In this document: piece after piece, positions 35,959-50,300 of the stretch
How the letters are laid out: every line of letters begins with the position of its first letter
Numbering within the stretch: the stretch's first letter is position 1
Origin: Purshia tridentata
Taxonomy: Eukaryota > Streptophyta > Magnoliopsida > Rosales > Rosaceae
Assembly (NCBI GenBank): GCA_003254885.1
Contig: QANT01008831.1
Span: forward strand, 1-64,000
Direction: 5' to 3'
Length of the DNA stretch: 64,000 nucleotides
Notes under the pieces: generated by a model
The model's database searches: none
What the model was told of the DNA's origin: nothing
The model's input: the letters and a program-made list of their open reading frames with translations, nothing else
Position numbers and translations under genes: made by a program

Positions 35959-38900
35959 TCTAAACACCCTTAAAACTCCTTACAGTTCTTACTAGATATC
36001 CTTTCTTCGCAAGAAGAACAACGCCCGCCTCAAAAACCATAATCAGGAGTATCAGGGACCCACAATCACTTCACTCATTTTGCCTCTGTCCCTCTGTCTG
36101 TTTTCTTTATTTTTCCTTCCAAATTTTGTATTTTCTCTTTTTTGAAACAAAATTCCAATTTTTTATTTTTTGATGATGTATTAAGGCAAATAAGAGAGTA
36201 GGGTAAATTCTTCCCTAAACCATATTAAAAGGTTCTTTTACCAATTATTTACCTTTTTTTGTAAGCCAAATAACATTTTGGGTCTTTGTACTTATTATGA
36301 AATTTTCACTTTGTTTATGTTATTTTAATTTTGGCGATTTCAATCGTATACTTTCAATATAATAGCAATTAAGTCCAAATAATTAATCTCATTTAAATTG
36401 ATGATGGAAATTGGACGCGCTTAGCACCTGAGTGACATTTCAAACATACCCGCCGTTCGACGCAATTACTAAGAAAAAAATAAGAAGTTTCAACGTCAAA
36501 CTAAATATGTTAAATGACAAATAGGGGCATAAATGGATATTTCGGTGGAATAAAAGATTTGAAAATGTCATTCATGTGCGAAGCACGTGCTTCAACGTCA
36601 ATTTTTCCTTCAACAATTTGAATGATGATAAATATTTGGGTTTAACTGATATCATATTAATAGTACATTACTAAAATTGTCAAAAATAAAAGTATATGAC
36701 CAAAATTTCGTAAACGGACCATAAGGCCTTTTTTATATAAACAATGATGGCTAACTAGGAAGTTTTTTATATTTTTGTTTTATTTTAACTTTGCATTGTT
36801 TTATAGAAATTTGTGTTATTTTACTTTTCATTTTTTTTTAAAGATGTTTCAAGTTTGATTGTATTTTCTAAATTTTTTTTAAAAAATTACTAAGACATTT
36901 TTTACATAAACAATAAAAATAAATGATTTTAAAGTTTATTCTACATTCTTTAATATTAAATAACTTACCTAATGTTAAAAACGTCCACTTAATAATAAAT
37001 AAACCCGTGTTTTTAAAAGGAAGATTTCCATGAATATTGTAGAGTGCTTGACGCACCCTCTTTTTTTTGGGCGTATTGGACAGATTGCTACTCATTAACA
37101 ACGGCAACCGTAGACTATGGCAATTAGTAATAGCTATTATTATTGTTTAAATTATAGTAGATGTGACTCCATAAGCTTAAATTCTTTGTTTTACATTAGT
37201 TTATACGTTAGTTTATTATTTTTTCACATGTTTATGTAATAGTAAGATAAAAACATATCTATAAAATATCATTTTTATGCGATAAATAATAGTCACTGTC
37301 GGACAATGACAATGATAGTTACTATTGACTAATGATTATTTTTTCAGAACATTAAAACAAAAAGTATTGAGCACTCGGTGAACAATGTAGAGCGCTTGAT
37401 GGGTTCCTTGTCGAGCATTGACCGTTAGATTAAAATGGGCCGACTTATCACTCTATTGTTCATCGTCATCGTGCATTGTTCTTGTTCATGGGTACACCTC
37501 TTACTTTCACTAAAACTCAATTATTCATCACAACTAAGACATTAACTATGGTTAATTTTATATTTTAATTGAATCATAATATTATTAAATAGAAGCCTTT
37601 TGTACCCTCTCTAGAGATTGTCATAGTTCCAGCCCTCCCCACTAACCATGGCTGATCCATTGGTGGTGGCTTGGTTCTAGTTGTCATATTGGCTTAAAAG
37701 ACTGAGCTTGGCTAGTTGCCATATTGACTTAAAAGACCCTGAATTTGGTAGTTGCCTGTACTTGGATCTTTGGTTTGGTGATCTCAGTCTTTTTTTTATG
37801 TGAAGGGCAAGGTACCAACCAATGCTTTGGGCATTTTTTGATGGCCTCCTCTACATTAAAGAAGACAGAACTTAAATGGTGATCTCATTCGTGCCTCGTA
37901 TGTCTTCCTTAACTTTTGCATACTTTTCCTGATCCCTTTGTTGTTGAAGTACTCAAATGAATTCAACGTATCTTTAATTAATTGTGCGACATGCTTATAT
38001 AGTATATTAGCATGCTTATTGAATTTTAAGCTGAGCTTGAAAGGAAAGGTGAGCATTGTGCACAATTAATGTGCCAAAGCAGTGAGTGAAAAAATAAATT
38101 TATTTGATGTGAAAAGTAACAAATGCATGCCAATATTATGATAGAAGTCACGTAAACAGGGTTGGCTTTGGGGGGTTTTATTGGGAGCAATATATATGAT
38201 CTTTTAAGTCTTATCTTTATTTGTAATAATAATAATAATACCAACTAGCAATTAGTCTAGTAGTATTTTTCTTCTCAATGTTCAAAGAGGAACTGAGTTT
38301 GATTTCCCCTTCCCCATATAAAATAAAATAAAAAATGTTATTGCTTTGTTCGTTTCAATTTCTCAAATGTTTTACATAATTTGAAGTTACTGTTACAAGC
38401 TAAAAAACCCCTATAATTTTGTGTATTGAAATGGGGCTCTTAGGAGTCAAAAATAAGCTTCAACCTCATGGGATTTGCATGAAAAATCCAACTTTTCTGC
38501 AACTTGACGAAAATTAGAATTTAGACTAAAAATGCTTACGGAATGAAATTTGAAAAATAAAAATAAATTAAAATGTCTTTTGGCTTTTGGCCTATTTTAA
38601 ATAAGGTGTGGTGAAAATATTTATTATTTTTGGATAATCCTATGTCTCCATGGAAATGTATTTACTTGAAATAGATTAACTACTTTGATTTAAATAGATT
38701 AGTTTTCTAATTTTAGTCCTAACCAAACCCTCAAACCCGTTGATGCCACCCTAACCTCAGGTATCTGGTGCACAACAAAAGATCAACCTACTAACACATT
38801 CGACCATAACTTTTGCCTTCATTTTTGGCAATTTGGGAATATCATAGTAAATTTGATCAAATATGGAAAGGGGAAACCTGTTTTCTTGCTTTTCTCTTGA

Positions 38901-39225
38901 AGAGTTTGCGCGACCTCTTTGACCAACTACCAAAATGGATTCTAACCAACAGCCTATTTTATTTCGCTTGGCATATTTCTAACCCCAACACACACTACTC
39001 ACACAGAAGGAAGACAAAGTGAAAATTAACATAGAACCGATCTGATAGGTAGCTACATGCAGACATATCTATGTCTGTAACCTTCCTATAATATGCATTC
39101 AGCTATCCTAATCAAACAGTACAACACAATCATAGCTGAAAAGTGTGTTGGCTGCCTAAATCGATGGAGTTTCATGATTCCCAACCTAGTGTGAGACCAG
39201 CAGGTCCAATACAAAATCGCACAAC
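35959..39225. other. Intergenic between hydrolase and LON-domain genes
   Basis: AT-rich, gene-free. It carries the hydrolase promoter at its left end and the LON gene 3' region at its right end. A SINE-like copy lies at 38236-38336. Low-complexity stretches occur at 36780-36910. No other gene recognised. Confidence 0.5.
38236..38336 (+). mobile_element. tRNA-derived SINE-like copy
   Basis: An A-box-like TAGTCTAGTAG at 38253 and B-box-like GAGTTTGATTTCC at 38295 have tRNA-type spacing of about 43. The tail is ATAAAATAAAATAAAAAA. It is preceded by an (AAT)n run. Boundaries approximate. Confidence 0.55.
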
Positions 39226-42200
39226 TTACTTCATCTCCAATGATTGTATAGCGAGTTTCGCTGCAACCATGGAAATGTTTTTTTTAATAAATTCTAGTAG
39301 GGAACTTTCTAGCCTTTGGAATGTGTCCTTGAGATCCATTGCTCTTATCTTCTCTTGCTGCAGCTTTAGAAGTTCTGATTGAGTTGATCCTGGCAGATAA
39401 ACAAATCCATATTAGGATGAAACAAAAAAAGTGGCAGAACCAGAAATCTTTTTCCAAGGGGAGAAAAAAATAATGAAGAATATTTTGTCTAAAGCAAATA
39501 AATTGTTACATTCATCAATATTCATAAACAATAATACATAATTAAAGAGAATATGCAAATTACAAAGAAAAATATGGTATTGGTCAGTTTTCCTTTTTTT
39601 CTTCTGTTGCAACTTGCAACACAGTTAAGGAAGAGGATATAAATGTTGCTCAAAGAGGTCCAGCAAGGACCCCGTACTTCAAAAACTAAAGAAGAAAAGA
39701 TTTTAGATGTAAAGTACAAGGAAAGGTCTAGAGTTATAATGGTGGTAATCATCAGTCTGAAAAAAGACCAATGAAGGTTGGCCACTTAAACTTATGATTT
39801 TCTTAAGTTACGTAAACCTTTCAACTTAAGGTTGGCCATGTATGAGATATATCAAAGGATGTGGGGAGAATGACAGGTGCTCAAATTGCGGAGGGCTCCA
39901 ACCTCTCCCCTTGGTCCTCCCCTAGCGCCAAAAGAAAAAAACCATTTATTGCATAGTTTAAGGTATTGTGATGCCTTCTCCATCAGGTTTGGCTGGTGGG
40001 CCATTGAAGTTTGCGACAAACAGTGGTGTCTACAAATATAGACCAATCATTGACTTGAGATAGGAACCCGATCTACGACAATCATAGTAAGGATTTGCAG
40101 TCTCAAACTTGTTGATAGTTTCCCACCCAGATTTTCCAAAAAGGAAAAACAAAGATTGTTATCTGCCTAGACAAGCCAGAAAATAGCAAAGCCAATTCCT
40201 AAAAGATTGTCTTCCCAGCAAAAGGAAGAAGCTTGGATAGGGCATCCTTGTAAGATATTTTGGCATAATGTGCATGATGGAGATCTTCAAGCAATATCAC
40301 CAGTTTATAAGAAGACCTTCTTAGTGGAGTCGCAAACACATTGCTACATGCTTGACACAGACATCCTTTTTGAGATTTTCACTAGGTAAATCTAGTTAGA
40401 ATATTAAACAATCAAGGCACTTCAAGCAACCAGAGACCCCATTCAAATAAGACTCCAAGGTTACCAGGTCAATAGGGCAAAAGCAGATGACATTATCCTC
40501 CATGTCCACTAAGTCAAATATGTTATTCTATTATCTACTTCGACCAAATTAAGTTTTCTTAGGTAGAATGCCAACGCATATTTGACTGCCTTCCATGAGA
40601 AATTTGTTACTTAGTGTATTGTTTACAACTTGCCATGCTATTTCAGTGAAGAAAATAGAGCTGGGTCACTAGTTTGGCACTCTAACAGAAAGTTATATCC
40701 TAGACAAATTCTATCTTTAAACATTATAATGAGGATATATCCCGATATTTAAGCATGTAAACTTTCCATTAGTACCTAACCTAAAAGCTTTTTCTAATTA
40801 AAAAAGACACATGCAGTCCTAGTTCTTGCACATATACAGAAACAAAACTTGCAGCCAAGTCGATCATGGAAAATCAACTGGGACTTTATTATTCTTGATA
40901 AATATATAGTATGGGAACTATTTTACTTACTAAATGGTTGACAAAGAAGAGAAATAGGTTAAGAAACATATCCACCTGAAATAGGCTAGATTTGTTGATC
41001 CAGGCAGTAAAACTAAGGAGCTAAAACTGTATAATCAGAACAAGGAATCAAAATGCACAAGGCACGTTTACCTGATACAGGTTGAAGTGCTGCAAAGGAT
41101 ACACGCTCAGCCAAGGAAGGAAAGAAAGCTTCATCACAATCTATGGGTAGTTCCTTTTCAGTCCACATTAGAGAGTTGGCAATTTGAGTCTGCAACTGTG
41201 CCTCCTTGGGAGCCTAGTGGAACAAATAAATGAGCAGACAAGAGTGAACAAAGCCTGTGTGTATATACAATCCCGATCTAATAAGGAGCTCCCATTCCAA
41301 ACCATCATCTTCTCCTTCTCTCTTTTTTATTTTTTATAAGAATAATTCTCTCTTATAATCTTATTAGATAATATATATCACTCAGGAGAATAAGATCTTC
41401 TAGTCCTCAGAATTTTACTCAAGGAACAAACGAAGTTCTTGAAAACAAGAATTTGGGTAACTATTTTTATATTTTTCTTTATGAATTCTAGCACTCTCTT
41501 CATATTGGATTTTGTATGCACACTAGAAATTTATAAGTTGCTTTGATGAGTTCCTCGACTGTCACTGTGGAATCCCATTCTGATTGTTACTTAAACTTTT
41601 TCTTGCTTTAAGGTACTGAAATCTTGGCAAGCCTATGTATATATTGCATGCACACTTGTTTGAATATGCTACGTAAATTATAAGTACATACATATGTATG
41701 TAAATATTACAATAAAGTTACATTAGTGATTGATGTGATGCATAAAATATGTTTAATTTATAAAGGTTGAACATGCACCTTCACCCTCAATGTAAGCTCA
41801 AGTATGTTTTTTGTTTATGTTCTTTAAGCAAAGGAGCCTGTTAGTATATAGTGGACACCTATGTGTCTGGCCATTCCTGCATCTCTTGTGTGTGATTTGA
41901 TCCTTTGGGTGCCCCAGAGATGTGTGGATTCCTCTATATTCATGTAGAAACTGATTGGTGAGAGAGCTCACTGATGATCAAGGTGATAGTTTGCTCATTT
42001 ATGGGCATCTATACAAGTTGTGGCTCACATTTACCATGCCTTACATATGAGAGTTACCTATAAGTAAAGTCTTGAGAAGCGAAGAATAGCTAAGGGCTTT
42101 GAAAGAATAATTTTGTAAGATTTTCAAAATTTACTCCTACTACATTTCATAGAAGCATCCAACCAACAACACATTTATATAATATTATAACTACTGTATG

Positions 42201-45200
42201 CTTGTTCTAATTTACTTACTGTGTATTGACCCAACCCCTTTTAGACCTATTCAGCAAAGTTTGACTCATTGGACCCATTGTAGATAGACTTGAACTTTTC
42301 TAAATTGTTTGGTCAAAGAATATTCTTATTAGATTTGAGTCATGCTCAACATGTACACACAGATATCAATAGTGCAACAGACTCATTCATTTAATCTGTG
42401 AAAATGCATAACTCTTTTTTTTGTGACAAATAGCCTACTGAATCTAGAAATTCGTCGATATAATAAGTGCTAATTGCTTACATCTACCTTCAAAAATATT
42501 TACACAGAGAGAGAGAGTGAGAGAGAGTGAGAGAGGAAGGGAGAGAGATGCACACCTTTATTTTGATTTCCAAACTATTTAAACTATAAAGAGCCTCCTT
42601 TACTTGCAAAACTTTTGGGCCTAATCTGCTTACATTGTCAAGAACCCTGTCCTGGATGGGTATGACAACACCTTTCAAGTAAGGATCTGCCTGCGTGTAC
42701 AAAGTGCAAACATACTTTTAGAAAATGTAAGAGTAAAGTCATATTTACATAAGAGATAAAACTGAAAATACCACAGAAAGAGCAAATTTAAATAGAAGAA
42801 CAAGAAGAATTAAAAGGAAATTAAAGGACCAAGAAACAGGTGGAACATAAAATTAATATTATATAAATTCATATCCTTTGGGTTTATCGACCCTCCTGAA
42901 TTTACTTTACATTCATGTCCTAATCATTATATTTAAGTACATGTTATATTCAAAAGGCCGCTTGGTTGCACTTCCATTTAATAAGTTTTAAGTCTTTGTA
43001 AGACATTCAGTCCCAAGACAAAAAGAAAAAGGTATTTTAAAGACACAAAAACGTGTGGCATCCGCAAGTATGCTTTACATACACTCCAAATGTGCTTCAA
43101 TCACGAAATTCCTTTTAAAAATATTTTTCCTCATGCCCAAAAGTAGTTCCTTAAACTCAATAACTAATTTCAAATTCACACAATCCTATTAAAAAGCTCC
43201 AAATATCCTCCTCCAACAAGAAAGCTGAGGATCACACATAAGAAGAGTAATGTACCTGAAGTTGAAGATCTAAAATATATGTTCGTGACAGGGGTGAAAT
43301 GTGTTTTTTTAGGGTATGGACTCACAGAGCCCTTTCTTCACGTTGAAATTTAAAAGCTATGGCAGCAGAACTTCAAACCAGAAGGAATATACTTATCAAG
43401 CCTGCATTCAGTCTACTTATACCAAATCAACAGAACTTTTTTAACTCATTGTTTGCATGTTTATACACGCATACAACTAGATTAGTAAATTATTTCTGAT
43501 TTGCCTAATTTTTGGAAGGATGATCTTTGAATCTCTATATTGACAATACTTGGTTCCTAACATCACTATTTACTACCTTAGCACAAACCGGGGAAAAAGG
43601 AAAGTAATCTACATTTCCATATCCTTAAGATGTACGACTACCTTGGCCCAAAAAAAAAAAGAAAATGTACGACTACAATCTTAGAGCAAGATCAAAGAGC
43701 AAGAGGAGCCTAAGAGCAAGTGCTAGAATAGAGAGGTTTATGCCATTGACAGATTTCAAAAGCCCTAAGCATATGGGTCCCATCCTTAAATTTGGAAACA
43801 GAACCATAGGAAATTTATTCCACTACCCCTGTAATGGCACAAGGCCTTCTCAAAAGTTGTAGCTCCAATTGACATTTGAATTCCTAACCTTACTCAAGTA
43901 CCCTTGATTTCTCCAGCATGTAGCAGATGTAGGATTCTTTATGCTCGTGCCCACTTGCCAAGAAAGGAATCATATACATGCCAATAGACGAGCTTTTCGC
44001 AATGTGGGATGCAATTACGCAATTATTACTTGCCTGCGGGTCAACTTTACCTCATAGAGCATAGGGGGGCCACCATTTCCCACATGGAAAAGGGTCGCCG
44101 TAATAACTATTGGCCCTTTGAATCACACATAGGCAATAGGTCAGGTAAGTTCTTATACCATTTGTGATGGCCCAAGGCCTCCTCTAAAAGTGCTAGCTAC
44201 TATTGATATTTAGAATCTTGGGTCCTACTAAATTACCCTAGATCTCCCCAGCGCATAACTAATGTGGGTTTTAGGGGTGTCACAACCCCACATAGCCCAA
44301 CTTGTTCATGGTTCACCGTAAAAATTGCTATGCATCTCATCTGTCCATATCTCATATAACAATTGAGAAACTTTAAGACTTTTTAAGAGAATGTATATAT
44401 ATATATATATATATTTATATATTTACATATGTGTATCTATCTTTACATAGGAATTTGATATATTCTAATTGAGACCAATTCTCTTATTACTCACCTGCAA
44501 AAATTTCACAATCTTTACACGACCAATTCCCCTTATAGTGACCAATGCTCCAACTTCTAATCGCTCAACCTGCAGAATACTGGAACTGATTTTAGTTCAT
44601 AAGGTACTTCAGTATTAAAATTTGGAAAGTCTTTGAAATATGGGAAGCTTACATTTTCTATAAAAACCAAGCAACCATTTCTTGCTGCAAATGATGCTTC
44701 TTCTGATGAATTGTCAATAATAATAGGATCCAACACAAAATGCACAAAAAGCTTCTTCTTTCTCAACAATGACTGCAATGAATATATTGAACTATAGATT
44801 AGAGAAACAACTAAGCTTATTAACTTTGTTACGACCATCACATATATTTATCCAACAATACAGCATCTCCAAACATATGATATTTGCATAATCCGAAGTT
44901 GACTTTCTGATGTGAGACCATAGGATCTCCATAACCTACATGTATGAGGTGGGACAGTTTTATTCCTCCTTTATGGAATAGTTAGTAACCTGCAAATATC
45001 ATATGTAGCCACCTTCAAAACCTGTAAACCAAGTTACTAACTCAATCTTCAAATTTCACCAATGACACCAAGGAATCAGAAATTTTATGATGTATTTAGA
45101 TAACACAACAGATACCACGTTAATGTGGTATTGACAGGCATTATATGGCCAGGTATTTTTCATTTTTCATAGCATTTTCAAATCAACATTTACAACTGTT

Positions 45201-46685
45201 ATTAAAGTTCTTCTCCTTATCGACAATTTGACAAAAAGTACCTTTTGTGGAAGATTACTAAAAAGTATTTCAGTATCTTGCTTGGTGTAACTTCAAAAAG
45301 TCATAGCAATACCAAATTGGCCTTGAGTCAAGCAAGGCACCTAAAAGAGTAGCAAAAGTATCTTGTTAAAAACATACCAAACACAAAGTTGGCTGATTTT
45401 TAGAAGAAAAAAACATGAAGAATTGTGTTAAAACCAATCCCAAATTGGGTCTTAATAATCCACTTTTCTATTCTTTAGTTTTGTGTCAATTTACTTTCAT
45501 GGTTAATATGTTTCTCTGTACCTCATTCTGCCAAGTTTCATTTAAAATACGTGGCCAACACTCTGAATCATGCCATCACCTGATCAGAGAAAGTATGGTC
45601 CAAGCCCAATGTATATCTAATTCAAACATAAATTTTCTCAAGAAGAGAACAGAACTAAAGAAATAATAATAACCTCCGTTTACCTAAAGAGAATTAGGCT
45701 AATCAAACATTCGGTTCACAATCCAAGAATTAGAAACATCTTGAAAGTTAAGAACTATATATACTTCAAGTTTCAATACATGAGCAATTGCATGCATGAT
45801 ATACACTAGGTAGACAGACAACCATTAGACCCCAAAAGCTTAAGCTGTTAGGGAATGAGCCAACAATAGATACCGAGCTAACTATACGAACTGCCTAACT
45901 CACTCAAAAACAAAAATGTAAGCATAATGCATTAAATATCTAGTACCTCCTCCAGTAGAGCTAGATATCTTGCTTCGTATAAGTGCAAAGTTTTCCTCTC
46001 GGAGGGAACAAGAACCTGAAATTGAAAAAGGTTGAAACCTCAATTAGAAATAGTGCACTATGAAAAAAAAATACAACAAAAATACCTGTGTTTTTTTGTA
46101 ATAGAATTCATTCCAAAGTTATTCGAAAATTGATAAATCCACACAAAAATGATCATATTGTTTGGGAACAAACAACAATAACAATAGACCTTGTCCCAGT
46201 ACATGAATTTTGGTATCGTTTACAGATATTTGTAACTATCAAACTACCCAATATTCAAAAATAAAATAAAATAAAATAGAATTGCTTGGACACCCTTTTC
46301 GTGCAAGCTGGTTTTGAAAGTTGAGTGCAGCACCAGTGAGCCAACAAAGAGCTCAAGAACAAAACAGACTGAAAATGGTAACTGAAATTGAGCATATCAC
46401 TTGTAAAACCAAGCCTAGCTAAGCTTAACATTCTAATTAAAGAGAAAATGGAAAGTCAAAGTGCGAAACTGAAACCTCGTTCGAGCTAAAGGGAAGGAGC
46501 GGCAGCTCCAAGGACGTCGCGCTTGGCGCCAAACGGCATCGTTTCTTCTTCGTGGTAAGACCCAAACCAACGAAGCGATGGAGGGTCGGGTGCAGGTGCG
46601 GGTTTCGGATTCGGGTAATTTCTATGAAGTGGGAATGCTTCACCGGGAAAAAGAGACTCGGGAGATTAAAGGCCGTACAGCTCAT
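39226..46685 (-). CDS. LON substrate-binding (N-terminal) domain protein, organelle-type
   Basis: Seven minus-strand exons: 46685-46476, 46015-45947, 44772-44653, 44569-44495, 42690-42556, 41213-41072, 39389-39226. They join in phase to 304 residues. The product is the stand-alone LON N-terminal (PUA-like) domain without the AAA+ or Ser-Lys protease parts, as in plant LON-domain proteins thought to bind unfolded protein or act as adaptors. Residues 1 to about 58 are basic, rich in His, Ser and Thr (a likely plastid transit peptide). The domain begins ELPLLPFSSNEVLVPSE and continues HLYEARYLALLEE, CLVFIENVERLEVGALVTIRGIGRVKI. The C-terminal 100 residues are helical (LQQEKIRAMDLKDTFQRLE). The small coding exons are spread over 7.5 kb. 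The 691-base gap to the divergent RING gene is a probable bidirectional promoter. Similar in family to Arabidopsis At1g35340, from memory. Confidence 0.87.
42506..42550. repeat. (GA)n-rich tract in LON gene intron 5
   Basis: Imperfect GA repeat interrupted by GTGA and AAGG, directly beside the exon 5 donor at 42555. On the coding strand it is a TC-rich tract downstream of the donor. Confidence 0.8.
43819..44285. repeat. Diverged direct repeat pair in LON gene intron 4
   Basis: Copies at about 43819-43950 and 44155-44285 share GTAATGGCACAAGGCCTTCT / GTGATGGCCCAAGGCCTCCT and later words CCTAGATCTCCCCAGC / CCTTGATTTCTCCAGC. The spacing is about 333 bases. They look like two parts of an old interspersed repeat. 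No coding content. Confidence 0.6.
44394..44414. repeat. (TA)n microsatellite
   Basis: About ten TA units followed by TTTATATATTTACATATG, in intron 4 of the LON-domain gene. Confidence 0.85.
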
Positions 46686-47376
46686 GGAAGATTTCGGCTT
46701 CTTTGCTGCTTGAGACTTCTTTCTTCTTCTTCGGTTTAACGTCCAACGGTCTGACGGGTTATCTGCACGGTGGGTCCCATCTGCTCATGCATAAAAAAGT
46801 AACGAGAATGCTAACTGCCTTCTCATTTTTACATCCTTCTATCTTTTTTCGTTACATGCCTAGTCCGCCGTGTAATTTTATAAACAAAAAAACCATTCAT
46901 TTTTCTCCATCACTGTAAATACTATTTTTATACAAAAATTAATTAAATAAAAAACTGTTTAGTTGTCAAATTAATATTAAATAAATTAATTTTTTATTTG
47001 ATAACATATCAGCACTATTCATCAAGAGGCTCGATACAAATTACAATCAAGTGACGAGTGGAATATACAGTGTTAAATGCTCAATGGATTGATTATAGGC
47101 TTTATAGCGCGAGTTTCATTAAAGTGGATCGGACCGAAAACACACTAAATCCTATTGGGCGTGTGTTGGGTTATCCGTCTACGTCAGCCCAGGTTCAGTA
47201 TAAATTATAAACATAGATTTATTCCACTGTAAGGGAAAAAAACGCAAAAAAAAAAAAAATAAATAAAAGAAGGAAAAAAGGCTTCGCTCTTACGAGTTAC
47301 GATAGGCCAGTTCTACGGCGAGGCACAGTATCGGAGTTGGTTTTCGAGCGCGGCAGAGAGAGCGAGAGAGTTTGCA
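46686..47376. promoter_or_regulatory. Probable bidirectional promoter region
   Basis: The 691 bases between the divergent starts of the LON-domain gene (minus) and the RING/DUF1232 gene (plus) must carry both promoters and leaders. A GC-richer leader with AGAGAGAGCGAGAGAG precedes the RING start. No clear TATA box was placed. Confidence 0.5.
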
Positions 47377-50300
47377 ATGGATGGTCCTCCAGTTAACGAT
47401 ATGTGTTCGGTGTGCCATGGCAACTTCAACACTCCTTGTCAAGCCAATTGCTCTCACTGGTTTTGCGGTGCCCTTTCTCTCATTCTTTCCTCTTTTCACA
47501 GCTCTTTTCTCTTTCAATCTCATTCCCAATTTTCAATGTTAACTCTATTCCTCATACGAATTGCTATGTTTGACTTTAAAATTCACACCCAATTTTCCTC
47601 TGTTTGTGTTGCATTGCTTGGATCCAAATTGTGTTGCCATGCTTGCACTGATAGACTTGAATTTCATACAAGAGTTTTCTAGAGCGAGAGACTTATAGTG
47701 CAAATTGGGAGACAATTTCGATCAAACATAGGGTGCTTTGCCTTGAAACAAATTCAAACTAAGTTAGCTTTGCTAGCTATATAGGACCATCAAGAAATGA
47801 TAAGAGATTAAGTGAGCTTTCTGCTTCTGGCTTCTGTGCCGTGAGACTGGAAAATAGTAATTGGGTTTAGGCCCCTTGTTTGGTGTATCAGTAGATTATA
47901 TTATGTATGTTGGAGAGTTCTTTGCAATTAACACGTTTTTCAGAAAAAAAAAAACAAACAAAAAAACAAAATATACAAAAAACAAAAGAAAGAGTTCAGT
48001 CTTGAGGACCTAGAGGGAAAGTCTTTTGAGATGTTTAGGTCATATGCAACAAAGACCAATGTTTCTGATAATGAGGTAAATGATTTTCAAAGCTGAAAAT
48101 AAGGGGATGGCCAAATAGGAAGAGGTTCAAGGTGGTGAGAAATACCATGATATCTTATGATATAATAGAGAGAAAGAGTTGACTTTTTAAAAAGAATGTA
48201 TACGAGTGACTTCCAGTAATTGAAATTCAAGTTTGTTTTGAGCTGGGTGTAGTTATAGGGAATATCTCCCTTAGCCTTTAAAGGCGCACTGATGTTTTTC
48301 GGGTTCACTGCTTCTATGTATGTGAAATTGCTCTAAGCTTAGAGTCATTTTTCTTTGTTATGGAGTGTAGAGATTTTAGATTGCTAAATTGTCACATTCC
48401 CCAGTATTTTTTTACTCTTTGTCCGTACTTTTTGAATGATGAGTTATACACCTAAACTAATGAGAATGTCTTTTATTTAAAGTACACCGCATATTTTGTA
48501 GGTTAAAGGATAAAATATGACCAAGTGAGTATTCGATGATAACATTTTTAAATGAATAGCACTACTATTTTACTTTATACAAACCTGCAAGTATCAGAAT
48601 TTTATTACATATAATTTATAGAGCATATATGCAAAAATTGAATGTCAAATTAACTAATAATGCATCATGGACTCCATTTCTTCAGGGAATTGTATTTTGC
48701 TTGTTTGGCAGCATGGATCAGCACTTCAGCCTTGTAAATGCCCTCTATGTCGTCGTCAGATCACTTTGTTGGTTCCAAGTGAGGTTTCATTAAGGCTGCG
48801 TGATAGGCCTGAAGTGGCTGAGGTTCTAGGCAAGGTTGAAACATACAATCGTTATTTTGGAGGTCAGTCCAGAGGTCTTATCCAGGTACACATACACACA
48901 TACATAGGGTAATGTTCTCTTTATAGATAATATGACAACATAAGATGCTTGTGTTGGCATATTGTAGATCTGGACCACACATTTAGGCAACAATCAATAA
49001 TCAATATCAAGATTCACCATGTAGCAATATAAGTATCGTATAAGACTGTCTGGCAAGAGAACATTTTTGTATTTGTTTCATCAATCATGATTGCTTTCAC
49101 AGTTAGGCTCCTTGCAGTAAAACATGGCCAGCTGAGATATGGTTGATCATTATGATTTTTATGAACTACTTTCTCTCTCTCTCTCTCATGTTCAATGTCA
49201 TTTCTTTTGCCTACAGAGAATGCAGGACCTTCCTTTTCTCCTGCGGAGGCTGTTGCAAGAACTAATGGATCCTCAGAGATCTCTTCCCCTTGTTATAAGG
49301 GCTCGTGTCTATATCGCAGTTAAGTCGTTGACACAAATATGTAGTCTATTTTATTATATCTTGAATTTCAATTTTCTAGTCATACACAAACACATGGATG
49401 CTTACCTACGTTATCATTAGGTTTTGTTTATCTGGAAGAGGTAGTACGTTAAAGGGTGAGATGGGGTTTCTTTCTTGAAGATCTTATAAATGAGCTGCAT
49501 ATCTTTTGATTTGTGTCATCTAGAATTCACACAACATAAATTGGGACTTATTCCATTAGTGCTGATGTAAGAATTCACTGAGTTCTATATGTAAATACCA
49601 ATTTTTTTAGAAGGCCAGGCGTTTTATGTTCTAGGAGGCGAGGCACAAGCCTTTTGGGAAATGAATTATTATATTAAAAAACTATAATGCATAATGAAAT
49701 ATATAAGTATATATCTATAAAACTATAAATATTGTATAAATAGTCTCATTTTATTTAGTAGTATTGTGCTAGGAGTCTTATTTTTTTAATTTTGATAGTT
49801 TTTCTCTTTTAGTTTTTTTATGTATATTAGGAGTTTGTTTTTCAAACAAAAGATGAATTTAGATGTGTTAAGTGGGGTTCCATATTTGCTTTGCTGCCTT
49901 TTGTATCTGAACTATACTCCTCAAATTAAAGATAAGAACAGAAGGAAGCAACTTGGCACACAGAAAAACCGCAAAGCAACATCAAAACATTATGAAATGA
50001 TGCGTTTCATTAAAAGGCAGAAAACCCAAGTGACACAACATAAAGCAGACCCAAGTCACCAAAACTTTTGTTTCTGGTGTGAGTTGTGTTGTGGGAACAC
50101 TGTTGAAGCTTTTCTTTTCCAATTTTATATAAATTGGTAGCTGATTAGTTTATTTTAAATATTTATTTGGAGATAGGAGGTGATAATTTGTTTTAAGGAG
50201 TTCTAAAACGATTGGGATTAGAGGTATTAGGGGATTTTTTATTTATCATTTTTTATGGAATGTGTATTAGGGATGGGGGATGGATGCCATAGGCTGGTAT

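Noticed and set aside
39226-46685. Full LON protease
   Set aside because: Only the N-terminal substrate-binding domain is encoded; there is no Walker A/B or Ser-Lys catalytic region and the frame ends cleanly at 39226.
49820-50140. 106-codon open frame in the RING gene intron
   Set aside because: No transposase, kinase or other domain visible; it lies in probable repeat DNA.
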